This document shows, one piece after another, positions 51,285 to 60,149 of a stretch of 64,000 bases of DNA. A program made the position numbers and the translations under genes. Source of the DNA: Szabonella sp046295215 (lineage in GTDB: Bacteria; Pseudomonadota; Alphaproteobacteria; Rhodobacterales; Rhodobacteraceae). The notes below the pieces were generated by a model. It was not told the origin of the DNA and did not search any database. It worked only from the letters and a program-made list of their open reading frames with translations. The stretch's first letter is position 1; each line of letters begins with the position of its first letter. The stretch is taken from positions 11,585 through 75,584 of the forward strand of contig JBKBNP010000019.1 of assembly GCA_046295215.1 (NCBI GenBank). Direction: 5' to 3'.

Positions 51285-52250
51285 ATGACCCGCCTCCCGC
51301 ATCACGATTCCGTTCCCCACCCGCCCGAGGAGGAACGCGCCCCTTGTCAAGGCGTGCAAGGGGTCGCTGCGGCATGTCCTGTGCCGGTGATCGCCACGCA
51401 TGCACCCCGATCCGCCCAGGGAGCGGCGGGGCGCGATGCGACAGCCCCGCCCGAAACGCTCCGGCGTGATCTTGCCAGCCGCCATCTGCTGCCCGTCGGA
51501 CCGGAGTGGCAGGAACTTCACGGGGGCCGCGTCAATCGCTGCTGGCGTGTCGGCGGTCTTGTGGTCAAGCTCTTCGATCCCGCTGGCCACAGTCCGCTGT
51601 TTCCAAATGACCCGGCGGCGGAAGCCCTGATGCTGCGTCATCTGGCTGGGATGGACCTTGCGCCGACCTTTCGCGCGGCAGGCGACGGCTGGATCGCCTA
51701 TGACCATGTCGAGGGCAGCATCTGGCGCGAAGGTGCTGATCCGGCCCCGGTTGCGGCGGCGCTCAGTCGTCTATGGGATTGCGCGGCGCCCGAAGGAGTG
51801 CGGTGCCTCGCCAGTGGCAGCGCGGCCCTCTGCGACCAGATCGCCTCCCTCTCGGACAAAGGCGAGCGCCCCGCAGGGCCTTGCGCAGAGGTGCCGCCCG
51901 TCCGGCCCCGGCTGATCCATGGCGATGCGGTCCCCGGGAACATCATTTCCGGCCCTTCGGGGGTCCGGCTGATCGACTGGCAATGCCCTGCCATTGGCGA
52001 CCCGACCGACGATGTTTCGGCCTTCCTGTCCCCCGCGATGCGCTGGATTTATGGCGGGACGGCCCCGGAACCGGACCTTGAGCGGCAGTTTCTGGCCTGC
52101 ATCCCGCAGGACATTGCCGGGCGGTATCAATCGCTGAAACCCCTGTTCCACCTGCGGATGATGCGGCATTGCCGCTGGAGGCTGCGACAGGGGCATGCCG
52201 ATTATGGCCCTGCGCTTGATCTGGAGCGTGCGGCACTTCAGAACTGTTGA
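51285..52250 (+). CDS. Phosphotransferase of the APH/choline kinase fold
   Basis: The protein resembles aminoglycoside phosphotransferase-like kinases. The catalytic loop is LIHGDAVPGNII (HGDxxxxN) and the metal motif is LIDWQ, followed by GDPTDDVSAFLSP. An N-lobe lysine lies in GGLVVKLFD. The first 60 residues show no family character and the start is uncertain; ATG 51285 is the first ATG. Substrate unknown; it is not clearly an antibiotic-resistance gene. It overlaps ubiB, running the other way, by 13 bases at the 3' end. Length 321 aa. Confidence 0.7.
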   Translation: MTRLPHHDSVPHPPEEERAPCQGVQGVAAACPVPVIATHAPRSAQGAAGRDATAPPETLRRDLASRHLLPVGPEWQELHGGRVNRCWRVGGLVVKLFDPAGHSPLFPNDPAAEALMLRHLAGMDLAPTFRAAGDGWIAYDHVEGSIWREGADPAPVAAALSRLWDCAAPEGVRCLASGSAALCDQIASLSDKGERPAGPCAEVPPVRPRLIHGDAVPGNIISGPSGVRLIDWQCPAIGDPTDDVSAFLSPAMRWIYGGTAPEPDLERQFLACIPQDIAGRYQSLKPLFHLRMMRHCRWRLRQGHADYGPALDLERAALQNC

Positions 52251-53767
52251 CCGACCCAGACACCGGCGAGCGCGAGGATGGCCCCGAAACAGACCCAGAG
52301 GACCGGGTGCAGCCGCGCGCGAGGCGGGGCAGGTCTGGTGTCTTCCGACTGGCGGATCAGTTGCGCTTCCACAAGACGCGGCAGCTTCGGACCGAAGCGT
52401 GCCAGAACCAGCGCGGTCTTGCCCAGATCGCGCAACAGCGCCTTGGGGCCGACATTCTGCTTGATGTAATCCTCGACGATGGGCCGGGCGACCTGCCAGA
52501 TGTTGATGTTCGGGTCGAGCCCGCGCGCTACCCCTTCCACCACGACCATCGTGCGTTGCAGCAAGATCAGCTCGGTCCGTGTCTGCATGCCGAAACGCTC
52601 TGTTACTTCAAAGAGATAAGCCAGAAGCCGCGCCATGGAGATGCGGCTGGCATCCATGCCGAAGATCGGCTCCCCCACCACCCGCAGGGCGCGGGCAAAC
52701 TCGTCTATGTCGCGGTCGGCGGGGACATAGCCCGCCTCGAAATGCACCTCGGCCACCCGGCGATAGTCGCGGCGGATGAAGCCGAACAGGATCTCGGCAT
52801 AGACACGGCGGGTGTATTCGTCCAGCCGCCCCATGATGCCGAAATCCAGCGCCACAATCGCTCCGTCGGCCCCGACCTTGAGATTGCCCTGATGCATGTC
52901 GGCGTGGAAATAGCCATCCCGCAGGGCATGGCGCAGGAACAGCGACAGCACGCGCGCGCCCAGCAGGCGGCGGTCATGGCCTGCCGCGTCGATGGCATCG
53001 TTTTCGGCCATCGGAATCCCCTCGGCCCAGCCAAGGGTCATCACCTGCCGCGCCGAGAGATCCCAGATCGGGCGGGGCACGCGGAAACCCTCGTCCTTTT
53101 CGGTATTGGCCGCAAATTCCCCGGCAGCGGCGGATTCGAGCCGCAGGTCCAACTCGCCCAGCACCACACCCTCGAAATGGGTGATGACATCCATCGGGCG
53201 CAGGCGGCGGGAAAAGGGGGCGATCGTCTCGATCATCCCGGCCGCGAAATAGAAGGCGTCTATATCCTTGCGGAAGGCGCGTTCGATGCCCGGCCGCAGC
53301 ACCTTCACCGCAACCTCATCGCCGCTGCCCGCAAGCCGCGCCTTGTGGACCTGCGCGATGGAGGCAGCGGCCACAGGTTCTGAAAATTCGGAAAAAATGG
53401 CGTCGACAGGCAGGCCGAGTTCCTGTTCCACCATGGCCCTCGCCGTTGCGGTGGGAAAGGGGGGCAGCTTGTCCTGCAGGTATTTCAGTTGCAGCGCCAT
53501 TTCGTCGCCCACGATGTCGGGGCGGGTCGAAAGGATCTGGCCGAACTTGATGTAGGCGGGGCCAAGGGCGGTCAGCGCCCGGGTGGCGGGCGGCAGCGCC
53601 GGGTCGCCCTTCAAGCCCAGCCATTTGAACGGCCAGCCCAGAATTCTGGCGGTAATCCTGAGGCTTGGCGGCGCCTTGAACGCCTCCAGCACGACACCGA
53701 TGGCGCCGGTGCGTTCCATCGTTGCCAGCGTGCGGACCAGCCGGATGATGTTGTGCGGCCCCCGCAT
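52238..53767 (-). CDS. ubiB: Ubiquinone biosynthesis kinase-like protein UbiB
   Basis: UbiB is an atypical kinase-like membrane protein required for ubiquinone synthesis. The protein has KFGQILSTRPDIVGDEMALQL with the KxGQ motif, AAASIAQVHKARL with the alanine-rich nucleotide loop, and FHADMHQGNLKV (HxDxHxGN) as the catalytic loop, then ALDFGIMGRL. Two membrane helices lie at the C-terminus. Length 509 aa is normal. Lies 19 bases after ubiE. Confidence 0.95.
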   Translation of the reverse strand: MRGPHNIIRLVRTLATMERTGAIGVVLEAFKAPPSLRITARILGWPFKWLGLKGDPALPPATRALTALGPAYIKFGQILSTRPDIVGDEMALQLKYLQDKLPPFPTATARAMVEQELGLPVDAIFSEFSEPVAAASIAQVHKARLAGSGDEVAVKVLRPGIERAFRKDIDAFYFAAGMIETIAPFSRRLRPMDVITHFEGVVLGELDLRLESAAAGEFAANTEKDEGFRVPRPIWDLSARQVMTLGWAEGIPMAENDAIDAAGHDRRLLGARVLSLFLRHALRDGYFHADMHQGNLKVGADGAIVALDFGIMGRLDEYTRRVYAEILFGFIRRDYRRVAEVHFEAGYVPADRDIDEFARALRVVGEPIFGMDASRISMARLLAYLFEVTERFGMQTRTELILLQRTMVVVEGVARGLDPNINIWQVARPIVEDYIKQNVGPKALLRDLGKTALVLARFGPKLPRLVEAQLIRQSEDTRPAPPRARLHPVLWVCFGAILALAGVWVGQQF

Positions 53768-53786
53768 CAGGCACCCGTCCCGCGCA

Positions 53787-54539
53787 TCAGAGTTTCCAGC
53801 CCGAATGGAGGGCCGCGACCCCGAGCGTGAGGTTGCGGTATTTCACCTGCCCGAAACCCGCCGCGCGGATCATGGCGGCGAAGCTTTCCTGATCTGGGAA
53901 GTTGCGGATGCTTTCCACCAGATATTGATAGCTGTCGCGATCCCCAGCGATGACCTGCCCCATGACCGGAATCACGTTGAAGGAATACAGGTCATAGGCC
54001 TTTTGCAGCATCGGATTGGGCAACTGGCTGAACTCCAGCACCATCAGCCGACCACCGGGTTTCAGCACGCGGAACGCCTCGGCCAGAGCATCCGAAATCC
54101 GGGTAACATTCCGGATTCCAAAGGAAATCGTGTAGACATCGAAGCTGCAATCCGCGAAGGGCAGCGCCATGGCATCGCCCACGACCCAATCGAGCCGGTC
54201 GCCCATCCGGTCGGCCTCTGCCCTTTGGCGGCCCTCCACCAGCATCTGCTCCGTCATGTCGCAGACGGTGGCCGAGGCCCCTGGCGCACGCGCCAGAAAG
54301 CGGAAGGCCACATCGCCGGTGCCCCCCGCCACATCGAGCAGGCGCTGACCCGACCGGGGGGCGAGCCAGTCCATCATCGCGTCTTTCCACAGCCGGTGGA
54401 CGCCACCCGACATCACGTCGTTCATCACGTCGTATTTGCTGGCCACGCGGGTAAAGACGCCATGGACCATGCCTGCCTTGGCGGTCTCGTCCACTGTCTG
54501 AAACCCGAAATGGGTGGTCTTGCCGTCACCCTGATCCAT
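53787..54539 (-). CDS. ubiE: Ubiquinone/menaquinone C-methyltransferase UbiE
   Basis: UbiE methylates the quinone ring precursor using S-adenosylmethionine. The protein has VFTRVASKYDVMNDVMSGGVHRLWK, the family N-terminus, and DVAGGTGDVAFRFL as the SAM-binding loop, with GIRNVTRISDAL later. The ATG at 54539 is chosen since the reading frame before it has no family character. Length 250 aa. It is followed by ubiB. Confidence 0.96.
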   Translation of the reverse strand: MDQGDGKTTHFGFQTVDETAKAGMVHGVFTRVASKYDVMNDVMSGGVHRLWKDAMMDWLAPRSGQRLLDVAGGTGDVAFRFLARAPGASATVCDMTEQMLVEGRQRAEADRMGDRLDWVVGDAMALPFADCSFDVYTISFGIRNVTRISDALAEAFRVLKPGGRLMVLEFSQLPNPMLQKAYDLYSFNVIPVMGQVIAGDRDSYQYLVESIRNFPDQESFAAMIRAAGFGQVKYRNLTLGVAALHSGWKL

Positions 54540-54743
54540 GAACCTGATCCTGCCTGTGCCTCTGCCTTCCGGGGATATACCTAAGTCGGGCAAAGGAAAA
54601 CACCAGAACACCCGAGGCGCTGTTTGGCCGCGCATCCCCCCCCTGCCCCCATGTGCGCCTTGCGTGCATCCGGGTGATTGTGCTTGCCCGGCGCGGCAGG
54701 GTCGTTAGGTTCCGCGGGTCCGAACCTGTTGCGAGGCCCCGGC

Positions 54744-55595
54744 ATGCCCGAACTGCCCGAAGTTGAAACTGTCCGGCGCGGTCTTTTGCCCGCGATGGAG
54801 GGGCGCGTGATTGCCGCCGCCGCCGTGAACCGGCCGGACCTGCGCTGGCCCTTCCCTGCGCGGATGGCGGAACGGCTGACGGGCGCGCGGGTGCTGGCGT
54901 TGCGGCGGCGGTCGAAATACATCCTCGCGGACCTGTCCAGCGGCGAGACGCTGCTGATCCATCTGGGCATGTCGGGCCGCATGCTGGTATCCGGCCTGCG
55001 GATCGGGGAGTTCCATTACGACCACCCCGCGCCCGCGAAACATGACCATGTGGTGCTGGAGATAGAGGGTGGTGCGCGCGTGACCTTCAACGACGCGCGG
55101 CGCTTTGGCGCGATGGACCTGATGGACACGGCAACCGCCGAAGCGCACCCCCTGCTGGCACGGATCGGGCCGGAGCCCATGGGCAACGGCTTTGACGGGC
55201 GCTATCTGGCAGACCGGCTGGCGGGTCGCGACACGCCGATAAAATCCGCACTGCTGGACCAGCAGGTCGTCGCGGGCCTGGGCAATATCTATGTCTGCGA
55301 AGTGCTGTTCCGGGCGGGCCTGCACCCTGCGCGCAAATCGGGACGGATCGCCCGGGCGCGGGCCGAGGGTCTGGTGCCGGTCATCCGCGAGGTTCTGGCC
55401 GAGGCGATCGAGGCGGGTGGATCATCGCTGCGTGATTATCGGCAGGCGGATGGGGAACTGGGCTATTTCCAGCATGTGTTCCGCGTCTATGGCCGGGAGG
55501 GGCAGCCCTGCACCGCCCCCGGATGCAGCGGCACGGTGGGGCGGATCGTGCAATCGGGGCGGTCCTCGTTCTTCTGCCCGGTCTGTCAGAGATGA
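54744..55595 (+). CDS. mutM: Formamidopyrimidine-DNA glycosylase MutM (Fpg)
   Basis: MutM removes oxidised purines such as 8-oxoguanine. The N-terminal proline nucleophile and glutamate are in MPELPEVETVRRG. The helix-two-turn-helix region has LLDQQVVAGLGNIYVCEVLF, and the C-terminal zinc finger has four cysteines in CTAPGC and CPVC. The ATG at 54744 is fixed by the need for Pro-2. Length 283 aa. Divergent from ubiE. Confidence 0.97.
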   Translation: MPELPEVETVRRGLLPAMEGRVIAAAAVNRPDLRWPFPARMAERLTGARVLALRRRSKYILADLSSGETLLIHLGMSGRMLVSGLRIGEFHYDHPAPAKHDHVVLEIEGGARVTFNDARRFGAMDLMDTATAEAHPLLARIGPEPMGNGFDGRYLADRLAGRDTPIKSALLDQQVVAGLGNIYVCEVLFRAGLHPARKSGRIARARAEGLVPVIREVLAEAIEAGGSSLRDYRQADGELGYFQHVFRVYGREGQPCTAPGCSGTVGRIVQSGRSSFFCPVCQR

Positions 55596-55657
55596 CTTGA
55601 TCCCTTGGCCCGGCCTGATACAGACTCGCGCCCAAGCCGCAATCGAGGGGAACCCGG

Positions 55658-56434
55658 ATGGCCTATGAAACGCTGATCGTCGAGATCGAGGACGCAATCG
55701 CCCTGATCCGGCTGAACCGGCCTGATGCGCTCAACGCGCTCAACGCCAAGCTGATGTCGGAACTGACGACGGTGCTGACGGCGGCGGATGCCAATGACAA
55801 GGTGCGCTGCATCATCCTGACCGGCTCGGACAAGGCCTTTGCCGCCGGGGCGGACATCAAGGAAATGGCGGAGCGCAGTTTCGTCGATGTCTTTGGCGGG
55901 GATTTCTTTGCCCCCGAATCGGAGGCGTTGCTGCGCGTTCGCAAGCCGATGATCGCCGCCGTTGCGGGCTATGCGCTGGGCGGGGGATGCGAGTTGGCGA
56001 TGATCTGCGATTTCATCATCGCCGCCGACACCGCGAAATTCGGCCAGCCGGAGATCAATCTGGGCGTGGTCGCAGGTTTGGGCGGCACGCAGCGGCTGAC
56101 GCGGTTCGTCGGCAAGTCGAAGTCGATGGACATGCATCTGACAGGCCGCAACATGGATGCCGCCGAGGCAGAACGCTGTGGCCTCGTGAGCCGCGTCGTG
56201 CCCGCCAAGGATCTGATTCCCGAGGCGCGCAAGGCCGCCACCAAGATCGCCGAAAAATCGGCGCTGACCGTGATGGCGGTGAAAGAGGCGGTGAACCGCA
56301 GCTATGAGACGACGCTGCGCGAGGGGCTGCTGTTCGAACGGCGCCTGTTTCACGCGCTCTTTGCGACCGAGGATCAGAAGGAAGGCATGGCGGCTTTCCT
56401 CGAAAAGCGCACCGCACAGTTCCGCGACCGCTGA
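55658..56434 (+). CDS. Enoyl-CoA hydratase
   Basis: A short crotonase-fold hydratase of 258 aa. AFAAGADIKEMAERSF is the oxyanion-hole segment, GGGCELAMICDFIIA has the first catalytic glutamate, and FGQPEINLGVVAGLGGTQRLTR the second. The rpsT-dnaA neighbourhood with such a hydratase is common in Rhodobacterales. It may serve short-chain fatty acid or polyhydroxybutyrate metabolism. The second hydratase of the window, at 40.9 kb, is a distinct relative. Confidence 0.93.
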   Translation: MAYETLIVEIEDAIALIRLNRPDALNALNAKLMSELTTVLTAADANDKVRCIILTGSDKAFAAGADIKEMAERSFVDVFGGDFFAPESEALLRVRKPMIAAVAGYALGGGCELAMICDFIIAADTAKFGQPEINLGVVAGLGGTQRLTRFVGKSKSMDMHLTGRNMDAAEAERCGLVSRVVPAKDLIPEARKAATKIAEKSALTVMAVKEAVNRSYETTLREGLLFERRLFHALFATEDQKEGMAAFLEKRTAQFRDR

Positions 56435-56620
56435 GCGGGCGATTCGGGTCTTTCCTTTCCGCGCAATTTCGCCTAAAGGCAGCGCCAGACATGCGCGTGA
56501 GGCCCGCTCTGGCCAGATCTTCCGGTCATTGAACCCGGAGTCGGGATTTCCCGCGTTGATGACTTTGACCGACGCAGACCCGACCCGAAACAACCGACCA
56601 GACGAAAGAAGATCAAGCAC

Positions 56621-56896
56621 ATGGCCAACACGCCCCAGTCCAAGAAACGCGCCCGCCAGTCCGAAGCGCGCTTTGCCATCAACAAGGCCCGCCGCTCGCG
56701 CATCCGCACCTTCCTGCGCAAGGTCGAGGAAGCCATCGCGACGGGTGACGAATCCGTGGCCAAGGCCGCCCTGCGCACCGCCCAGCCGGAAATGGCCCGT
56801 GGTGTTTCCAAAGGCGTTCTGCACAAGAACACTGTTGCACGGAAAATGTCCCGGCTGGCCGCACGCGTGAAGGCGATCCAAGCACCGACCGCCTGA
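56621..56896 (+). CDS. rpsT: 30S ribosomal protein S20
   Basis: S20 is a primary 16S rRNA-binding protein. The 91-aa basic product starts MANTPQSKKRARQSEARFAI and has NKARRSRIRTFLRKVEEAI, then GVSKGVLHKNTVARKMSRLA, all typical of S20. It is followed by a strong terminator and then the dnaA upstream region. Confidence 0.98.
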   Translation: MANTPQSKKRARQSEARFAINKARRSRIRTFLRKVEEAIATGDESVAKAALRTAQPEMARGVSKGVLHKNTVARKMSRLAARVKAIQAPTA

Positions 56897-56923
56897 AAGT
56901 CATTTGAAATCAGAATGTTGGAA

Positions 56924-56948
56924 GGGCGCATCCGGGATGCGCCCTTTT
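56924..56948 (+). terminator. Rho-independent terminator of rpsT
   Basis: A perfect 9-bp stem GGGCGCATC/GATGCGCCC around a three-base loop is followed by TTTT. It lies 27 bases after the rpsT stop. Confidence 0.85.
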
Positions 56949-57124
56949 GCATTGCGATCACCGATTGTAACAGGCGTTGCCGATTTGCACAGGCGCCGGG
57001 ATTCGCGGGATTGAATCCCTGTCAACAGAGAAGTTCAGTTGCCCTCGCTGCGGCGAGGTTGATAGCGTCACGAGGCGATTCACTTCGTCCTGGGGGACAT
57101 GATGTGGCCGTCACCGACGCCGGT

Positions 57125-57143
57125 CCGGGGATTACTGCCCCGG
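57125..57143 (+). terminator. Terminator-like hairpin upstream of dnaA
   Basis: CCGGGG and CCCCGG pair around a seven-base loop, followed by GCATTTT. It lies 216 bases before the dnaA start and might end readthrough or act within the leader. Confidence 0.35.
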
Positions 57144-57358
57144 GCATTTTCCGGTATCAGTGTGGTCATGTTATCGGGGTCTGTGCTGACGTAGAACCAG
57201 ATTGACGGTCATTCTGCATCCGCCTGGGCGGATGATTGGATGATTGTCCTGTCCGGTGCTGTCATGGCCGACACGGGGACGGCATGCGAATCGCATTTTT
57301 GGGTCCGGGCCTCATATCGGGGTGCGGTTGCGGTGGCGAAGCTGGGCAGGTCTTTGGA

Positions 57359-58738
57359 ATGACAAACGAAAATTGGGTGCAGGTCCGCGAGGAGTTGCGC
57401 AAGCGGGTTGGAAAGAACAATTACGCCAACTGGATCGAGCCCCTGGAGTTCAACACTCTGAGGAATGGTGTGGCGCGGTTTTCGGTGCCCACGTCCTTTT
57501 TCGGGGATTGGGTATCGCGGAATTTCTCGGACCAGATCCTGCACCATCTGCTGCAATCGGGAGCCGAGGTCGAGCGGCTGGAATTTGCCATCGCCCCGGT
57601 GGCTGCGCGCGAACCCGCCCCGGCGCGCGGCGCCGACCGCCCCGGCGACCGGACGGGCGAACGCCTTGCCTCGCCTGCGGTCCCCGCCGAGGATGACATG
57701 CCCGGCGCGCCGCTGGACCAGCGATTCACCTTCGATACATTCGTGGTCGGCAAGCCCAATGAACTGGCCCATGCCGCCGCGCGCCGCGTCGCCGAGGGTG
57801 GGCCGGTGACGTTCAACCCGCTGTTTCTCTATGGCGGCGTCGGCCTCGGGAAAACCCATCTGATGCATGCCATTGCCCATGAATTACAGCAGCGCAAACC
57901 CGAGTTGCGGGTGCTTTACCTTTCGGCGGAACAGTTCATGTATCGGTTCGTGCAGGCCCTGCGCGAAAAGCAGGTCATGGATTTCAAATCCCTGTTCCGG
58001 TCGGTCGATGTGCTAATGGTCGATGATGTGCAGTTCATCGCGGGCAAGGAAAGCACGCAGGAGGAATTCTTCCACACGTTCAACGCGCTGGTGGACCAGC
58101 ACAAGCAGATCGTGATTTCCGCGGACCGCGCGCCCTCGGAAATCAAGGGGCTGGAGGAACGCATCCGGTCGCGCCTGCAATGCGGGCTGATCGTGGACCT
58201 GCACCCGACCGATTACGAATTGCGGCTGGGCATCCTGCAACAGAAGGCGGAATTCTATCACGGCCAATACAAGGGGCTGGTGATCGCGCCGGGTGTGCTG
58301 GAGTTTCTGGCGCATCGCATCTCGACCAATGTGCGGGTGCTGGAAGGTGCGCTGACGCGGCTTTTTGCCTTTGCGTCGCTTGTCGGGCGCGAGATCACGA
58401 TGGACCTGACGCAGGACTGTCTCGCCGACATCCTGCGCGCCTCGGACCGCAAGCTGACCATCGAGGAGATCCAGCGCAAGGTGGCCGAGCATTACAATGT
58501 GCGCCTGTCCGACATGATCGGCCCCAAACGGGTGCGCATCATCGCACGTCCCCGGCAGATCGCGATGTATCTGTCCAAGACGCTCACCTCTCGGTCCCTG
58601 CCCGATATTGGCCGGCGCTTTGGCGGGCGCGACCACACCACGATCATGCATGGGGTGAAGAAGATCGAGGAGTTGATGGCGACCGACAGCCAGCTTTCCG
58701 ATGACCTCCAGATGCTCCGGCGTGCGTTGCAGGGGTAA
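57359..58738 (+). CDS. dnaA: Chromosomal replication initiator DnaA
   Basis: DnaA binds origin boxes and opens the DNA. Domain I is at residues 1-75 (NENWVQVREELRKRVGKNNY), then a short variable linker. The AAA+ domain has Walker A GGVGLGKTH at 159-167 and VLMVDDVQFIAGKEST as Walker B. The C-terminal HTH has GRDHTTIMHGVKKIEEL, the DnaA signature. ATG at 57359 begins the conserved N-terminus; earlier in-frame starts add unmatched residues. Length 459 aa. Next gene dnaN. Confidence 0.97.
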   Translation: MTNENWVQVREELRKRVGKNNYANWIEPLEFNTLRNGVARFSVPTSFFGDWVSRNFSDQILHHLLQSGAEVERLEFAIAPVAAREPAPARGADRPGDRTGERLASPAVPAEDDMPGAPLDQRFTFDTFVVGKPNELAHAAARRVAEGGPVTFNPLFLYGGVGLGKTHLMHAIAHELQQRKPELRVLYLSAEQFMYRFVQALREKQVMDFKSLFRSVDVLMVDDVQFIAGKESTQEEFFHTFNALVDQHKQIVISADRAPSEIKGLEERIRSRLQCGLIVDLHPTDYELRLGILQQKAEFYHGQYKGLVIAPGVLEFLAHRISTNVRVLEGALTRLFAFASLVGREITMDLTQDCLADILRASDRKLTIEEIQRKVAEHYNVRLSDMIGPKRVRIIARPRQIAMYLSKTLTSRSLPDIGRRFGGRDHTTIMHGVKKIEELMATDSQLSDDLQMLRRALQG

Positions 58739-58947
58739 ACAGCGGACAGCGGGCCTGTGCGGCGCTTGCCATGCCCGCAAAAACCCGGCTTAACTGCCGC
58801 AAACGCTTCGGCACGCGGCACCGGGCAAGGATCGGGGAACGGTTTGCCGCAGATTTCTGCGGATTGCGGGCTCCAAACCCTTGTGAAGTGCCGCAGAACC
58901 GCTAATTTCGGCCTCCCGGCAGCGGGAGTCGGCCAGAGGAACGGACA

Positions 58948-60066
58948 ATGAAGATCAGCATCGAACGCGGCACGCTTCTGAAAGCGGTGGGTCAGGCGCA
59001 ATCGGTCGTGGAGCGGCGCAACACGATCCCGATTCTCGCGAATGTGCTGATCGAGGCGGAGGGGGATCATGTGTCCTTCCGCGCCACCGATCTGGATATC
59101 GAGGTGGTGGACCGCGCGCCCGCCATGGTGGAGCGCGGCGGCGCGACCACTGTTTCGGCGGTGATGCTGCATGAGATCGTGCGCAAACTGCCCGATGGCG
59201 CGCTGATTTCACTGGTCGAGGATGCCGCGACCGGGCGGCTGACGGTGACGGCGGGGCGGTCGACCTTCAGCCTCGCGACCCTGCCGCGCGAGGATTTCCC
59301 GGTGATGGCAAGCTCGGAATATTCGTCGAATTTTGCCGCCCCCGCGCCGGTGCTGCGGCGGTTGTTCGACAAGGCGAAATTCGCGATCTCGACCGAGGAA
59401 ACCCGCTATTACCTCAATGGGGTCTATCTGCATGTGGCGACCGGCGAGGAGGGTGCCGTGCTGCGCTGTGTTGCGACCGACGGACACCGGCTGGCGCGGA
59501 TCGACGCGGCCCTGCCGGAAGGCGCGCAAGGGATGCCCGGCGTGATCGTGCCGCGCAAGACCGTGAACGAGTTGCGCAAATTGCTGGACGATGACGAGGC
59601 GACGATTGCTGTTTCAGTGTCGGAAACCAAGGTGCGCTTTGCGACGCCCGCAATCTCACTGACCTCCAAGGTGATCGACGGCACCTTCCCCGATTACACC
59701 CGTGTCATTCCGACCGGCAACACACGGCGTCTGGAAGTGGATGCGAGCGAGTTTGCCAAGGCGGTGGACCGGGTCGCCACCGTATCCTCGGAACGCTCGC
59801 GCGCGGTGAAGCTGAGCCTTGACGAGGATCGGTTGATCCTGTCGGTCAATGCGCCCGACAGCGGGGCTGCCGAAGAGGAGTTGGCCGTGGCTTATGCCGA
59901 CGAGCGGCTGGAGATCGGGTTCAACGCGAAATACCTGCTGGAAATCGCGAGCCAGGTGGACCGCGAAAATGCGGTGTTCCTGTTCAACTCGGCCGCCGAT
60001 CCGACGCTGATGCGCGAGGGCAATGACACCAGCGCCATCTATGTCGTGATGCCGATGCGCGTGTGA
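58948..60066 (+). CDS. dnaN: DNA polymerase III beta sliding clamp DnaN
   Basis: The beta clamp rings DNA and tethers the polymerase. The protein starts MKISIERGTLLKAVGQAQSV and continues with ERRNTIPILANVLIEAEGDHV, and ends in GNDTSAIYVVMPMRV, the usual clamp N- and C-termini. Length 372 aa is exact for Alphaproteobacteria. It follows dnaA after 209 bases and precedes recF. Confidence 0.98.
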   Translation: MKISIERGTLLKAVGQAQSVVERRNTIPILANVLIEAEGDHVSFRATDLDIEVVDRAPAMVERGGATTVSAVMLHEIVRKLPDGALISLVEDAATGRLTVTAGRSTFSLATLPREDFPVMASSEYSSNFAAPAPVLRRLFDKAKFAISTEETRYYLNGVYLHVATGEEGAVLRCVATDGHRLARIDAALPEGAQGMPGVIVPRKTVNELRKLLDDDEATIAVSVSETKVRFATPAISLTSKVIDGTFPDYTRVIPTGNTRRLEVDASEFAKAVDRVATVSSERSRAVKLSLDEDRLILSVNAPDSGAAEEELAVAYADERLEIGFNAKYLLEIASQVDRENAVFLFNSAADPTLMREGNDTSAIYVVMPMRV

Positions 60067-60149
60067 CGGGCGTAAGGGGGGCGCTGCCCCCCTCGGCCCT
60101 GTCGGGCCTCACCCCCCGGGAAATTTAAGGACAGAAAAAGGAGCGGCCC

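Larger units (their letters stand above)
56897..57358 (+). other. rpsT-dnaA intergenic region, possible dnaA promoter/origin area
   Basis: This 460-base stretch holds the rpsT terminator, a terminator-like hairpin at 57125-57143, a 7-bp stem (CATCCGC/GCGGATG) at 57217-57234, and four GANTC sites at 57000, 57013, 57077 and 57288. GANTC is the target of the CcrM methylase, which times dnaA expression in Caulobacter. I find no good TTATCCACA box and no AT-rich unwinding stretch, so an origin here is not supported. Confidence 0.5.

Noticed and set aside
51285..52250. Aminoglycoside-resistance gene
   Set aside because: The fold is shared by many sugar, choline and unknown kinases; nothing points to antibiotics.
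56897..57358. Chromosomal origin of replication next to dnaA
   Set aside because: No good DnaA box, no AT-rich stretch; neighbours alone are not enough.
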